Position numbers and translations under genes: made by a program. The notes under the pieces were generated by a model. The model worked only from the letters and a program-made list of their open reading frames with translations, did no database searches and had not been told where the DNA came from. Of a DNA stretch of 60,748 bases, positions 16,422 through 25,206 are shown one piece after another; position 1 is the first letter of the stretch, and every line of letters starts with the position of its first letter. Source of the stretch: Paenibacillus algorifonticola (GTDB lineage: Bacteria; Bacillota; Bacilli; Paenibacillales; Paenibacillaceae); assembly GCF_000971975.1 (NCBI RefSeq), contig NZ_LAQO01000048.1:1-60748 (forward strand), written 5' to 3'.

Positions 16422-17891
16422 GTGCAAGCAACGATGCAAGAGACTTCAGCTTCACCCAATAAGTCTTACAAAGTAATGCCGATTATGATTTCGCTATTGC
16501 TTAGTGGATTTATCGGTTTTTTTAGTGAAACAGCTCTAAATGTAGCATTGACTGATCTAATGAGAGATTTGAGCGTTAACGAGGCAACTGTGCAATGGCT
16601 TACGACTATATTTTTACTGACGCTAGGTGTACTGGTGCCGGTATCTGGCATGCTGCTGCAATGGTTTACCACACGGCAATTGTTTGTATGGTCGTTGATT
16701 TTTTCTATCATAGGCACATTTGTAGCGGCTATTGCACCGAACTTTGAAACGCTGCTTATTGCGCGTGTGCTTCAAGCATCGGGCACAGGGCTGCTGCTGC
16801 CGCTATTATTTAATACGATTCTCGTCATTATCCCGATTGAGAAGCGTGGCGCAGCGATGGGTATTATAGGACTAATTATGATGTTCGCACCAGCAACGGG
16901 TCCCACTTTTGCCGGCATACTGATTGCGAACCTAAGCTGGCACTGGATTTTCTGGGTGTCCTTGCCGTTTTTGATTATTTCGTTATTTGTAGGGCTTGTC
17001 TATTTGCAAAATGTTTCCACCTTGACTAGGCCGCGTATCGATATATTGTCGATTTGCTTGTCTACCCTCGGCTTTGGCGGAGTCGTATACGGCTTTAGCA
17101 GCGCGGGAGAAGGGGAGCATGGCTGGAGCAGCGCGAAAGTAATTGTGGCGATGATCGTTGGTATTGTTGCTCTCATTTTATTTGTTATCCGCCAGCTTAA
17201 GATGAAAGAGCCAATGATTAATCTGACGACGTTCAAATACCCGATGTTTACAATCGGCTTGATTATGGTGTTTATTTGCATGATGGTTATTTTGTCTTCC
17301 ATGCTGATATTGCCTATGTATTTGCAGCGCGGCCTAATGATGAGCCCATTAACCGTGGGGCTGCTTCTTCTTCCAGGAGGGCTGATTAACGGCTTCCTAT
17401 CTCCTGTAATGGGAGGACTGTTTGATAAATATGGACCAAAATGGCTCGTTCTCCCAGGCCTGCTGGTCGTTTCTGTTGTACTGTGGTTTTTCTCTGATAT
17501 CTCTACCGCGTCAACGACTGCATTGATCATCGTGCTTCATTCCCTGCTAATGATTGGGATTTCGATGATTATGATGCCTGCGCAAACGAATGGCTTGAAT
17601 CAGCTGCCGCCTGAGCTGTATCCGCATGGAACAGCAATTATGAACACGTTGCAGCAGGTTGCGGGTGCCATTGGAACCGCGCTGGCAGTGAGTATTATGA
17701 CCGCTGGAATGGATGATTTCCTTAAGACAGCAGAAGGGAATCCAGAATCGCCAGCCAACTTGATTAGCGGTTTGACCGCAGGTGTGCAAAATGCTTTTGT
17801 GTTTGCAATGGTGCTTGCCCTTGTTGGCCTAGTAGTTGCTTTCTTCATTCAGCGAGTGAAGGTAACGGCAGCAGGCAAACAGGGAGCTTAA
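16422..17891 (+). CDS. lmrB: DHA2-family (14-TM) multidrug efflux transporter, LmrB-like
   Basis: 489 residues with GTG start after AGGAGG (spacing 8). About fourteen hydrophobic segments. Signature stretches include LNVALTDLMRDLSVNEATVQWLTT (first-helix and loop pattern of the EmrB/QacA family) and LIARVLQASGTGLLLPL. It exports hydrophobic drugs by proton antiport; LmrB in Bacillus subtilis gives lincomycin and puromycin resistance. Second gene of the operon, 51 bases after the TetR gene. The actual drug range here is not known. Confidence 0.9.
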   Translation: MQATMQETSASPNKSYKVMPIMISLLLSGFIGFFSETALNVALTDLMRDLSVNEATVQWLTTIFLLTLGVLVPVSGMLLQWFTTRQLFVWSLIFSIIGTFVAAIAPNFETLLIARVLQASGTGLLLPLLFNTILVIIPIEKRGAAMGIIGLIMMFAPATGPTFAGILIANLSWHWIFWVSLPFLIISLFVGLVYLQNVSTLTRPRIDILSICLSTLGFGGVVYGFSSAGEGEHGWSSAKVIVAMIVGIVALILFVIRQLKMKEPMINLTTFKYPMFTIGLIMVFICMMVILSSMLILPMYLQRGLMMSPLTVGLLLLPGGLINGFLSPVMGGLFDKYGPKWLVLPGLLVVSVVLWFFSDISTASTTALIIVLHSLLMIGISMIMMPAQTNGLNQLPPELYPHGTAIMNTLQQVAGAIGTALAVSIMTAGMDDFLKTAEGNPESPANLISGLTAGVQNAFVFAMVLALVGLVVAFFIQRVKVTAAGKQGA

Positions 17892-17892
17892 T

Positions 17893-17925
17893 ATTGGCGC
17901 TAAATAGAAGTGCCAATTGTTTTTT
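17893..17925 (+). terminator. Terminator after lmrB-like gene
   Basis: ATTGGC (17893-17898) pairs with GCCAAT (17912-17917) with an extended imperfect inner stem, followed by TTGTTTTTT. Confidence 0.6.
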
Positions 17926-17945
17926 GAAAGTTTTTTAAAAAATGC

Positions 17946-17974
17946 TTGCGTGATGCGATGTTTTCTGATATAGT
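17946..17974 (+). promoter_or_regulatory. Promoter of tRNA-Leu
   Basis: TTGCGT (17946-17951), 17-base spacer, TATAGT (17969-17974) with an extended -10 TG at 17966-17967. It ends 28 bases before the tRNA. A short TTCGCT/AGCGAA hairpin lies in between. Confidence 0.65.
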
Positions 17975-18002
17975 ATGTTTATTCGCTGTTAGCGAACATC
18001 GC

Positions 18003-18084
18003 GCGCGTGTGGCGGAATTGGCAGACGCACTAGACTTAGGATCTAGCGTTTCACGACGTGGGGGTTCAAGTCCCTCCACGCGCA
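18003..18084 (+). tRNA. tRNA-Leu (anticodon UAG)
   Basis: Full class II cloverleaf of 82 bases. Acceptor GCGCGTG (18003-18009) pairs with CACGCGC (18077-18083), discriminator A at 18084. The anticodon loop CTTAGGA is closed by CTAGA/TCTAG, giving anticodon TAG at 18037-18039 for CUA/CUN leucine codons. There is a long variable arm (CGTTTCACGACG) and a GGTTCAAGTCC T-arm. No CCA is encoded after the discriminator. Confidence 0.97.
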
Positions 18085-18101
18085 TTATGAATTTGAAGAG
18101 T

Positions 18102-18153
18102 AAGGACTGTTTCCAGTAGTGTTTAACTACTGAGAACCAGTCCTTTTCTTTTA
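18102..18153 (+). terminator. Terminator after tRNA-Leu
   Basis: AAGGACTG (18102-18109) pairs with CAGTCCTT (18138-18145), and an inner CAGTAGT/ACTACTG stem extends it; TTTTCTTTTATG follows. Confidence 0.8.
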
Positions 18154-18377
18154 TGTTTTTTTATTTAACCTAGATCTGGTACAATGTCAGACGGCGAGAT
18201 GGTTATAGGAATATAATAACGAATGGTGCTTGGCAGCTGACTCACTTAATCGATATCAGAAGTTATCTTTTGATGTCCTCTGTATACCGAACAATCTAGA
18301 CTGTAGCCTGAGTAAGATGGGGGGGATTAAGCGATCCGTCCCTTTTTTGCTCTATTTGCTGCAATGGCTGTCATCCA
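18154..18377. other. Intergenic stretch without a recognised feature
   Basis: Between the tRNA terminator and the LacI-gene promoter I see no gene, repeat or RNA motif. A GGGGGGATTAAGCG stretch near 18320 is not followed by a plausible start codon and frame. Confidence 0.5.
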
Positions 18378-18411
18378 TTACATAACATGTCCCATTTTGC
18401 TATAATGGGAC
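18378..18411 (+). promoter_or_regulatory. Promoter with palindromic operator of the LacI gene
   Basis: TTACAT (18378-18383), 17-base spacer, TATAAT (18401-18406). The -10 lies within an inverted repeat, GTCCCATT (18389-18396) and AATGGGAC (18404-18411). A repressor bound here would block the promoter; autoregulation by the downstream LacI protein is possible. Confidence 0.55.
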
Positions 18412-18442
18412 GATACTTGATAGCAGAAAGGAAGCGTTGGGC

Positions 18443-19492
18443 TTGAAGCAGGTCACCATATATGATATTGCCAAAGAGGCCAAAGTATCGGTTGCCACCG
18501 TATCCAGGGTATTGAACGATACCGCCCCGGTAAAGGGATCTACTCGAGCCAAGATTGAAGAACTTATTCAAAAATACAATTTTCAGCCTAACGCAATGGC
18601 CAGAAGCTTACTAAAAAAAGAAACCGGCATCATTGGTGTTATTGTTCCTGATCTGACCAATCCCTTTTTCCCGGAAGTGTTCGCTGGAGCGGAGGAAGAG
18701 GCGCAGCAGTCGGGACATACATTTCTGCTTAGCAATTCTATCGGAGATTACGCTAAGGAATCGGAATATCTCAGCATTATGCGGGAGAAACGCGTGGATG
18801 GTGTTATTTTTTTAGGGGGAAGGATTAATTTAAAGAACTGCGATGAGCATTTGGTGCAGGAACTCGTACAGCATGCAAGTGTCATTCCGACTGTGCTCGT
18901 TAACGGCGGGCTGCGCAATACGAACTTGATCAGAGTTGCTACGGACGAATCGGTGGGCACTGCTCTGGCAGTCCGGCACTTGATTGAGCTGGGCCATACC
19001 GAAATCGGCTTCATTGGCGGGGAAAGCCATATGACCACAACCTCAATTAAGCTGCGGGCCTTCCGAAAGACGATGAAGGATGAGGGACTGGAAATTCGGG
19101 ACAATTGGCTGCTGCCGGACAGCTTTTCCATCGATTCGGGCAAGCGCCAAATGCTGAAGCTGCTCGAAATGGAAGAGAGGCCAACCGCTGTTTTCTGCGT
19201 CAACGATTATACCGCGATCGGGGCAATCAAGGCGGCGACGGAGGCTGGACTGACGATTCCAACTGACATGTCCATTGTCGGATTTGATGATATTCCTCTG
19301 GCCCATCATTTTATCCCTGAGTTGACTACCGTTTCCCAGCAGGCGCACGAGCTAGGGCGGATGGCGGTTCAAGTGCTTAAAGCGATCATGAAGAAAGAAA
19401 AGGTCAAGCAGCTTACTTCTTTGGCCCCACAGCTTATTGTTCGGCAAAGTACGGGAGCGCGGAGTGGCCAAAAGAAGGTCAGCTCCAATTAA
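18443..19492 (+). CDS. LacI-family transcriptional regulator
   Basis: About 349 residues. The LacI DNA-binding head VTIYDIAKEAKVSVATVSRVLN is followed by the hinge NAMARSLLKKETGIIGVIVPDLTNPFF and a periplasmic-binding-protein-like sensor domain ending in VGFDDIPLAHHFIPELTTVSQQA. TTG at 18443 is chosen because GAAAGGAAG is about eight bases upstream; the TTG at 18437 is too close to it. It precedes the large carbohydrate locus, so it most likely senses a sugar and represses that locus. A palindrome over its own -10 suggests autoregulation. Confidence 0.9.
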   Translation: MKQVTIYDIAKEAKVSVATVSRVLNDTAPVKGSTRAKIEELIQKYNFQPNAMARSLLKKETGIIGVIVPDLTNPFFPEVFAGAEEEAQQSGHTFLLSNSIGDYAKESEYLSIMREKRVDGVIFLGGRINLKNCDEHLVQELVQHASVIPTVLVNGGLRNTNLIRVATDESVGTALAVRHLIELGHTEIGFIGGESHMTTTSIKLRAFRKTMKDEGLEIRDNWLLPDSFSIDSGKRQMLKLLEMEERPTAVFCVNDYTAIGAIKAATEAGLTIPTDMSIVGFDDIPLAHHFIPELTTVSQQAHELGRMAVQVLKAIMKKEKVKQLTSLAPQLIVRQSTGARSGQKKVSSN

Positions 19493-19542
19493 AAGCCTGT
19501 TTGTGGGGATCATTCCGCGCATGATGCAAGAACGTCCTGAAG

Positions 19543-19583
19543 GAGCAGCAAGCCAGAAACATCTGGCTTGCTGCTCTTTTTTT
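19543..19583 (+). terminator. Terminator after the LacI gene
   Basis: Perfect 14-bp stem GAGCAGCAAGCCAG (19543-19556) / CTGGCTTGCTGCTC (19563-19576), loop AAACAT, tail of seven T. It separates regulator and transport operon into two transcription units. Confidence 0.95.
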
Positions 19584-19652
19584 AGGCCTAATGAAATGTG
19601 CAGGCAGCGATTATTTTCATCAATCCATATGTGGAAAATATAAACTTTAATG

Positions 19653-19709
19653 TTGACCATAGTAAGCAAGCGAGCTATACTGAAATGGGTTTCATGAAAG
19701 CCTTTACAT
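19653..19709 (+). promoter_or_regulatory. Promoter of the carbohydrate locus with LacI/CcpA-type operator
   Basis: TTGACC (19653-19658), exact 17-base spacer, TATACT (19676-19681). Over the predicted start site lie TGAAATGGGTTTCA (19681-19694) and ATGAAAGCCTTTACAT (19694-19709), the latter one base away from the cre consensus. LacI and CcpA proteins bind such sites. Blocking at this position would repress the whole operon. Confidence 0.65.
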
Positions 19710-19776
19710 TCAATGAAATCGCGATGAGCAAGTGCAGTATTCAATTAACCATCCATTAAGGGGAGCGTGCTGAACA

Positions 19777-21186
19777 GTGAAACAGATGAACAAGATGAAA
19801 TCGATGTTGCTTATTTTATTAACGGCTGTATTGATGATTTTGTCTGCTTGCAGTGGCAACAATGCGGGAAATGCAATAGCTACCCAATCGCCTGCCGCAA
19901 CCGCAACTGCAACTGCTGCGGAGGAAACGCCTGCTCCTACTCAGGAGCCTGAACCTCCAGCCGCTGATTTGGGTGGCAGAGAAATTCGCATCTCGCATTG
20001 GTGGGATGCTTCCCCTGACGGAGATTCCGAAGCGGACGAATTGGCACGTGAAAGAATCAAAAAAGTGGAAGAAAAATATAACGTAAAAATCAAATACTTG
20101 AATACGGAATATTGGTCGACTACAGAGAAGCTGTCCTCCTCTGTCATGTCCAACGATCCTTTCGCTGAAATCGTCCGACTGCCTGACGGCTTCATATGGG
20201 GCCTTATGCAAGGGGGATTTTTGACACCATTGGAAGATCACCTTAAAGACACGCGGATTGCACCGGATGTTGTTGAATCGATGCGCTTTGGCGGCGACCA
20301 TGTATTTGGATTGGAAAGCTGGTATAACCCGAATGACACCGGGATGTTCTATAACAAAAGGATTTTCAAGGAAGCAGGCTTAAAAGATCCGCAGCAGCTA
20401 ATGGTTGAGGACAACTGGAATTGGACGTCGATGCTCGATGCCGCGAAGAAACTGACCGTAGACAATAATGGTGACGGAAAAGCTGACCAATACGGCCTTG
20501 CTGGTGCGCATTATGTTTTCTCGGAGCTGCTGATCGCCAGCAACGGCGGCATTATATACGACGAGGCGAACAAAAAAGTAGCTTTTGATTCACCCGCTTC
20601 TATGGAAGCGCTTAACTTTCTTTATAGCCTGTATAACGAGCATAAAGTTGTGAAGAAAAATGAAGGAAACGACTGGGAGGATCCGGCGAAATATTTTGCG
20701 GAAGGCACGATTGCCATGTATCCGGGCGGCTTGTGGGAAATCGAGGGGCGCCTTCAGGACAAGATGAAGGATGAGTGGGGATACGTTTACCTTCCTAAGG
20801 GACCACAGGCGGACACCTATTTTGATCCGCTTGGTCAAACGGCGGCTTACGTAATCCCTAAAGGAGTCAAGGATCCGGATGTCATCGTGAAAATCTGGGA
20901 AGAGCTTCAGGATTTCGATAACTGGCAGGAAAATCGCAGGCTGTGGCAGGAAAATGTGCTGCCGGATGAAAGCTCCATCGCTAATGCCATGAATGACGCT
21001 GGAAAAGTACAGCGTGTGTTCGGCGGACGCTTCGGCGGTCTCGGCATTAAGGATCAGCTCGACTCCGTGACCGGCAAATTCGTCAAGGGCGAAATTACGC
21101 CGTCAACGGGCGTCGCCCAGGTAATTGGGCCTGCGCAAGCGGCTGCTGAAAAAGTGCTGAGAGGCGAGCAGGACAAGAAAGAGTAG
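19777..21186 (+). CDS. Lipoprotein extracellular solute-binding protein (carbohydrate ABC uptake)
   Basis: 469 residues, GTG start with AAGGGGAG upstream. The signal peptide ends in a lipobox LSAC (ILSACSGN), so the mature protein should be lipid-anchored. An Ala/Thr/Pro-rich linker (ATQSPAATATATAAEETPAP) follows, then a family 1 solute-binding fold with segments EIVRLPDGFIWGLMQGGFLTPLEDHLKD, GMFYNKRIFKEAGLKDPQ and GTIAMYPGGLWEIEGR. It captures a sugar or oligosaccharide for permeases encoded downstream. First gene of the locus behind a strong promoter, and separated from the next gene by a stem-loop that could keep its mRNA more abundant. Confidence 0.9.
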   Translation: MKQMNKMKSMLLILLTAVLMILSACSGNNAGNAIATQSPAATATATAAEETPAPTQEPEPPAADLGGREIRISHWWDASPDGDSEADELARERIKKVEEKYNVKIKYLNTEYWSTTEKLSSSVMSNDPFAEIVRLPDGFIWGLMQGGFLTPLEDHLKDTRIAPDVVESMRFGGDHVFGLESWYNPNDTGMFYNKRIFKEAGLKDPQQLMVEDNWNWTSMLDAAKKLTVDNNGDGKADQYGLAGAHYVFSELLIASNGGIIYDEANKKVAFDSPASMEALNFLYSLYNEHKVVKKNEGNDWEDPAKYFAEGTIAMYPGGLWEIEGRLQDKMKDEWGYVYLPKGPQADTYFDPLGQTAAYVIPKGVKDPDVIVKIWEELQDFDNWQENRRLWQENVLPDESSIANAMNDAGKVQRVFGGRFGGLGIKDQLDSVTGKFVKGEITPSTGVAQVIGPAQAAAEKVLRGEQDKKE

Positions 21187-21213
21187 ATTCCGAAAGCTTT
21201 GCCCATAAAAAAG

Positions 21214-21257
21214 CGGCCTGCCCGTCTTTCTGATTAGGGAAAACCGGGCGGTTGCCG
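21214..21257 (+). other. Intercistronic stem-loop
   Basis: CGGCCTGCCCG (21214-21224) pairs imperfectly with CGGGCGGTTGCCG (21245-21257). No T-run follows, so it is more likely an mRNA-stabilising or partial-termination element after the solute-binding protein gene than a full terminator. Confidence 0.5.
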
Positions 21258-21297
21258 TAATACAAAATTTCGCCAGTTTATAAAAGGGGGGAATTAG

Positions 21298-24213
21298 GTG
21301 GAAATCGTATTTTCCAGAAAAACGGCCGCTAGGATCATGGTTATCGCTATGCTGGTTTCGATATTGGTTTTCCCTATATCTCAGTCCGGCGCAGCCAGTA
21401 TTCAAGCCGACTCGACTACAGAAGCCGATTCAAGCAGCGACCAGAGCTTTTTGACAAACGAATCAGAAAACAGCTATGGCCATTACCTGCAGCGCTACAA
21501 GGATGAAGAACGGCCTCGGGAGGAAATGGTCATACGAGGGGCGGACTACACAAGCGCAAGCGAAATGGAACCCGAAATCATTCATGAGCTCGGCGGCGTA
21601 TCGGGCGATTTTGTCAAGACGGGGGAAAGCGGCTCTATGGAGTGGGAGCTTGAGGTGCCGAAATCCGGCTTGTATCATATCGCCATCCGCTATTTTCCAA
21701 TCGAAGGAAAAAGCTCGGCAATCGAGCGGGAGCTGTTGATCGACGGAGTGCTGCCGTTCGCCAGCGCCAGAAATTTGACCTTTCAGCGCATATGGAAAAA
21801 TGAAAGTGATCAGATTTTGCAGGATAACCGGGAAAATGAGCTGCGGCCGCGTCAGGTAGAATGGCCGATGTGGCAGGAGTCGCTGCTTCGAGATACAGAG
21901 GGCTACTATGAGGAGCCGTACGTCTTTTATTTTTCGGCTGGCCAGCACACGTTGACGCTAGTATCTTCCAGAGAGCCGATGGCGATCGACTATTTGAAAG
22001 TGCATCGATATGATGAGCCTTCGACTTACGAAGAGGTAGAGTCGGACTACAAGTCAAAGGGCTATGCGGAGACCAGCGGACATTTGATTAAGGTTCAAGG
22101 CGAATATGCCGCTTATAAATCGTCTCCGACCTTATATCCGATTTCCGACCGTTCCAGCCCGTCTACCGAGCCTTATGACGTATCGAAGATTAAGATGAAT
22201 ACGATTGGCGGCAACAACTGGCGGGTGCCGGGCCAATGGATCGCATGGGACATTGAAGCGCCAGAGGACGGACTATACCGAATTGCGATCAAGAACAGGC
22301 AAGAATTGCTGCGGGGCATTTATTCCACACGCTCGCTATGGATTGACGGGGTCATCCCGTTTCAAGAAATGACGCAAATTCCGTTTTATTATGACTCGGA
22401 CTGGCAGATGAATGTGCTAGGCAGCGAGGAAAAGCCCTATTTATTTTATATGACGAAAGGGAAGCATGAGCTGAAGCTGGAGGTGAGCTTAGGAGCAATG
22501 GCTCCTTTGATTCGCCAAGTAGAAGCAAGCTTGCTCGACATCAATGCCATGTATCGCAAAATCTTGATGATTACCGGCAATGTACCCGATCCTTATAGGG
22601 ATTATCAATTAGATAAACAAATACCCGACATGGTCGGCATATTTCAGGAGCAAAGCGACATTCTATATGGCGTGTCGAAGGAGCTAGTGCGCCTGACAGG
22701 CGAGAAAAGCGACAAGACGGCCATATTGGATAAAACCGCCTATCAATTAGCAGATCTGGCCAAAAAACCGGAAACGGTCCAGAAGCGGCTGTCTCAATTC
22801 AAAATTAATGTTGGCAGCGTCGGAGCTTGGATCCTGCAAGTGAGAGAGCAGCCGCTCGAAATCGATTACCTCGCTTTGGCTTCGTCTGATGTAGAGCTGT
22901 CCGAAGCGGATGCTTCAGCTTCTAAAAAAATCGTTCATGAGGTATCTTCCTTCTTTCATTCCTTCTTTGAAGATTACGATACGATCGGAAATATGGCGCA
23001 AGATGAGCAATCCATAACGGTATGGATCGGAACCGGCCGCGATCAGGCTCAAGTGCTGAAAGCGATGATTGACGATACTTTTACGCCGCTTACCGGTGTT
23101 GGAGTCAACCTTAAGCTTGTCAATCAGGATGTGCTGCTGCGTGCGTCTCTGGCAGGTGAGGGACCCGATGTAGCCATGCAGGTCGGCAACGATGTGCCGG
23201 TTAATTTCGGCATGCGGAATGCAGCGGAGGATTTGTCGCAATTCCCGGGCTATGAGACGGTCGTGCAGCAGTTCAGGGACAGCGCGATTGTTCCTTACCG
23301 ATTTGAGGATAAGGTGTTTGCTCTGCCTGAGCAGCAAATTTTCAATATGCTCTTTTATCGGAAGGATATATTGGAGGAGCTGAAGCTTGAGCCGCCGCAA
23401 ACATGGGATGATGTCTACGCGATGATCCCTGTTCTGCAAAAGCATCATATGGATTTCGCGCTTCCGATTGCCCAGACGACGGGTGTTCCTGTACTGGAGG
23501 CGAACCGGGCGTTTGCCATGCTTTTATACCAGATGGACGGCTCCTTCTATTTGAACAACGGGGCCAAAAGCGGATTGGATACAGAGATCGGACTAGATGC
23601 ATTCAAAAAATGGACCGACTTCTATACGAGCTACAAGCTGCCGCTCATTTTCGATTTTCCGATGCGCTTTCGGACGGGCGAAATGCCGGTCGGCATACAG
23701 GATTACACCTTTTACAATTATTTGAGCGTATCCGCGCCAGAAATTAAAGGCTTGTGGGAGTTCGTTCCAGTTCCAGGCACCGTGCAGCAGGACGGTTCCA
23801 TTCGCCGGGATGTGGCTAGCGGCGGGACAGCCGCGATTATGCTCAAGCAGGCTAAAAACAAGGACGCAGCTTGGGAGTTTATGAAATGGTGGGTCGGGAA
23901 GGATGCCCAGGTTCGCTTCGGCAGAGAGATGGAGGGATTGATGGGCGCTGCAGCGCGTTATCCGACCGCCAATATCGAAGCGCTCAAGGAACTGCCATGG
24001 CCGGCGCGCAATTATCGCAGCCTGGAAGAACAATGGAAATGGGTACAGGGCGTGCCGGAGGTGCCGGGAGGCTATTTTACAGGAAGGCATTTGGACAATG
24101 CTTTGCGGGAAGTGATTAACAACGGAACGAATACAGCCGACTCCTTATACGATTATGTCCAAGAAATCGACTATGAAATTGCGCAAAAAAGAGGCGAGTT
24201 TAATTTGGAATGA
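21298..24213 (+). CDS. Secreted fusion of two carbohydrate-binding-like modules and a solute-binding protein
   Basis: 971 residues, GTG start after AAAAGGGGGGAA. A Sec signal peptide (VIAMLVSILVFPISQSGAAS) has no lipobox cysteine. Residues about 60-240 and 260-420 are two related beta-sandwich modules (MEWELEVPKSGLYHIAIRYF and IAWDIEAPEDGLYRIAIKNR, each followed by an IDGV-P-F strand and HTLTL/HELKLEV) like CBM35/galactose-binding folds. Residues about 560-971 form a second family 1 solute-binding domain (MLFYRKDILEELKLEPPQTW, AAWEFMKWWVGKDAQ). It is about twice the usual length of a solute-binding protein. It may deliver a polymer-derived sugar to the permeases that follow. Confidence 0.8.
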   Translation: MEIVFSRKTAARIMVIAMLVSILVFPISQSGAASIQADSTTEADSSSDQSFLTNESENSYGHYLQRYKDEERPREEMVIRGADYTSASEMEPEIIHELGGVSGDFVKTGESGSMEWELEVPKSGLYHIAIRYFPIEGKSSAIERELLIDGVLPFASARNLTFQRIWKNESDQILQDNRENELRPRQVEWPMWQESLLRDTEGYYEEPYVFYFSAGQHTLTLVSSREPMAIDYLKVHRYDEPSTYEEVESDYKSKGYAETSGHLIKVQGEYAAYKSSPTLYPISDRSSPSTEPYDVSKIKMNTIGGNNWRVPGQWIAWDIEAPEDGLYRIAIKNRQELLRGIYSTRSLWIDGVIPFQEMTQIPFYYDSDWQMNVLGSEEKPYLFYMTKGKHELKLEVSLGAMAPLIRQVEASLLDINAMYRKILMITGNVPDPYRDYQLDKQIPDMVGIFQEQSDILYGVSKELVRLTGEKSDKTAILDKTAYQLADLAKKPETVQKRLSQFKINVGSVGAWILQVREQPLEIDYLALASSDVELSEADASASKKIVHEVSSFFHSFFEDYDTIGNMAQDEQSITVWIGTGRDQAQVLKAMIDDTFTPLTGVGVNLKLVNQDVLLRASLAGEGPDVAMQVGNDVPVNFGMRNAAEDLSQFPGYETVVQQFRDSAIVPYRFEDKVFALPEQQIFNMLFYRKDILEELKLEPPQTWDDVYAMIPVLQKHHMDFALPIAQTTGVPVLEANRAFAMLLYQMDGSFYLNNGAKSGLDTEIGLDAFKKWTDFYTSYKLPLIFDFPMRFRTGEMPVGIQDYTFYNYLSVSAPEIKGLWEFVPVPGTVQQDGSIRRDVASGGTAAIMLKQAKNKDAAWEFMKWWVGKDAQVRFGREMEGLMGAAARYPTANIEALKELPWPARNYRSLEEQWKWVQGVPEVPGGYFTGRHLDNALREVINNGTNTADSLYDYVQEIDYEIAQKRGEFNLE

Positions 24214-24235
24214 GGGGACTTAAGGAGGGACTCTT

Positions 24236-25201
24236 TTGCAGAAAACGAAAATCGCGGCTGAGATCATGCTCCAGCCGAAGGGGCGCCCTGCTGGGCCACA
24301 GAGGAAATGGGAGCTGTTCATTAAGGATATGAAGCGGGATAAGCATTTGTTTGTCCTGCTGGCTCCTTATATGGTGTTGTTTCTGTTATTTACGGTGCTG
24401 CCGGTCATCATTTCCATCTTTTTCAGCTTTACGCATTTTAATATGCTCGAATTTCCGCGCTGGGTCGGATGGGAGAACTATTCCAAGCTGCTTTGGAACG
24501 ACGATGTGTTTCTCATTGGACTTAAAAATACGCTTATTTTTGCGGTCATAACTGGCCCGGTCAGCTATATCGCTTGTTTCGTATTCGCATGGCTTATTAA
24601 TGAGCTTAACCCAAAAATCAGGGCATTTATGACGCTCGTGTTTTTTGCGCCGTCGATTTCGGGCAACGTCTTCTTTATTTGGCAAATTATTTTTTCAAGC
24701 GATTCGTATGGCATTATGAACGGCTTTCTGATGAAGATCGGGTTTATTTACGAGCCAATTCAATGGCTGCAGAATCCTGACTATATGCTCACGATTATTA
24801 TTATCGTCCAGCTGTGGCTCAGCCTCGGGACCAGCTTTCTGGCATTCATTGCCGGCTTGCAGACGGTTGACCGCACATTGTACGAGGCAGGAGCGGTGGA
24901 TGGCGTGAAAAATCGCTGGCAGGAGCTTTGGTTTATTACCCTTCCTTCAATGAGGCCGCAGCTGATGTTTGGCGCCGTCATCCAGATTACGTCCTCCCTT
25001 GCAGTAGCAGACGTCGCGATGGCTTTGGCTGGCTTTCCGAGCGTGCAATATGGAGCGCATACGGTCGTTACCCATTTGGTCGATTACGGTACGATTCGTT
25101 TCGAAATGGGCTATGCGTCTGCAATCGCAACGGTATTGTTTATGCTGATGCTGGGCACCAATCTGGCCGTTCAAAAGTTGCTGAAGAGGGTGGGGGAATA
25201 G
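24236..25201 (+). CDS. Sugar ABC transporter permease, MalF type (pair 1)
   Basis: 321 residues, TTG start after GGAGGG. Six membrane helices. The EAA loop that contacts the ATPase reads LYEAGAVDGVKNRWQELWFITLPSM. Its partner permease follows after five bases. Sugar passage across the membrane is its role. No ATPase gene is in the locus; Bacillota commonly use one shared MsmX-type ATPase for several such permeases. Confidence 0.9.
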   Translation: MQKTKIAAEIMLQPKGRPAGPQRKWELFIKDMKRDKHLFVLLAPYMVLFLLFTVLPVIISIFFSFTHFNMLEFPRWVGWENYSKLLWNDDVFLIGLKNTLIFAVITGPVSYIACFVFAWLINELNPKIRAFMTLVFFAPSISGNVFFIWQIIFSSDSYGIMNGFLMKIGFIYEPIQWLQNPDYMLTIIIIVQLWLSLGTSFLAFIAGLQTVDRTLYEAGAVDGVKNRWQELWFITLPSMRPQLMFGAVIQITSSLAVADVAMALAGFPSVQYGAHTVVTHLVDYGTIRFEMGYASAIATVLFMLMLGTNLAVQKLLKRVGE

Positions 25202-25206
25202 GCGAG

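Noticed and set aside
24928..25206. Long N-terminal extension of the second permease of pair 1
   Set aside because: The extension lies inside the preceding permease gene in another frame and has no ribosome binding site. ATG 25207 has a good site and gives the normal permease length.
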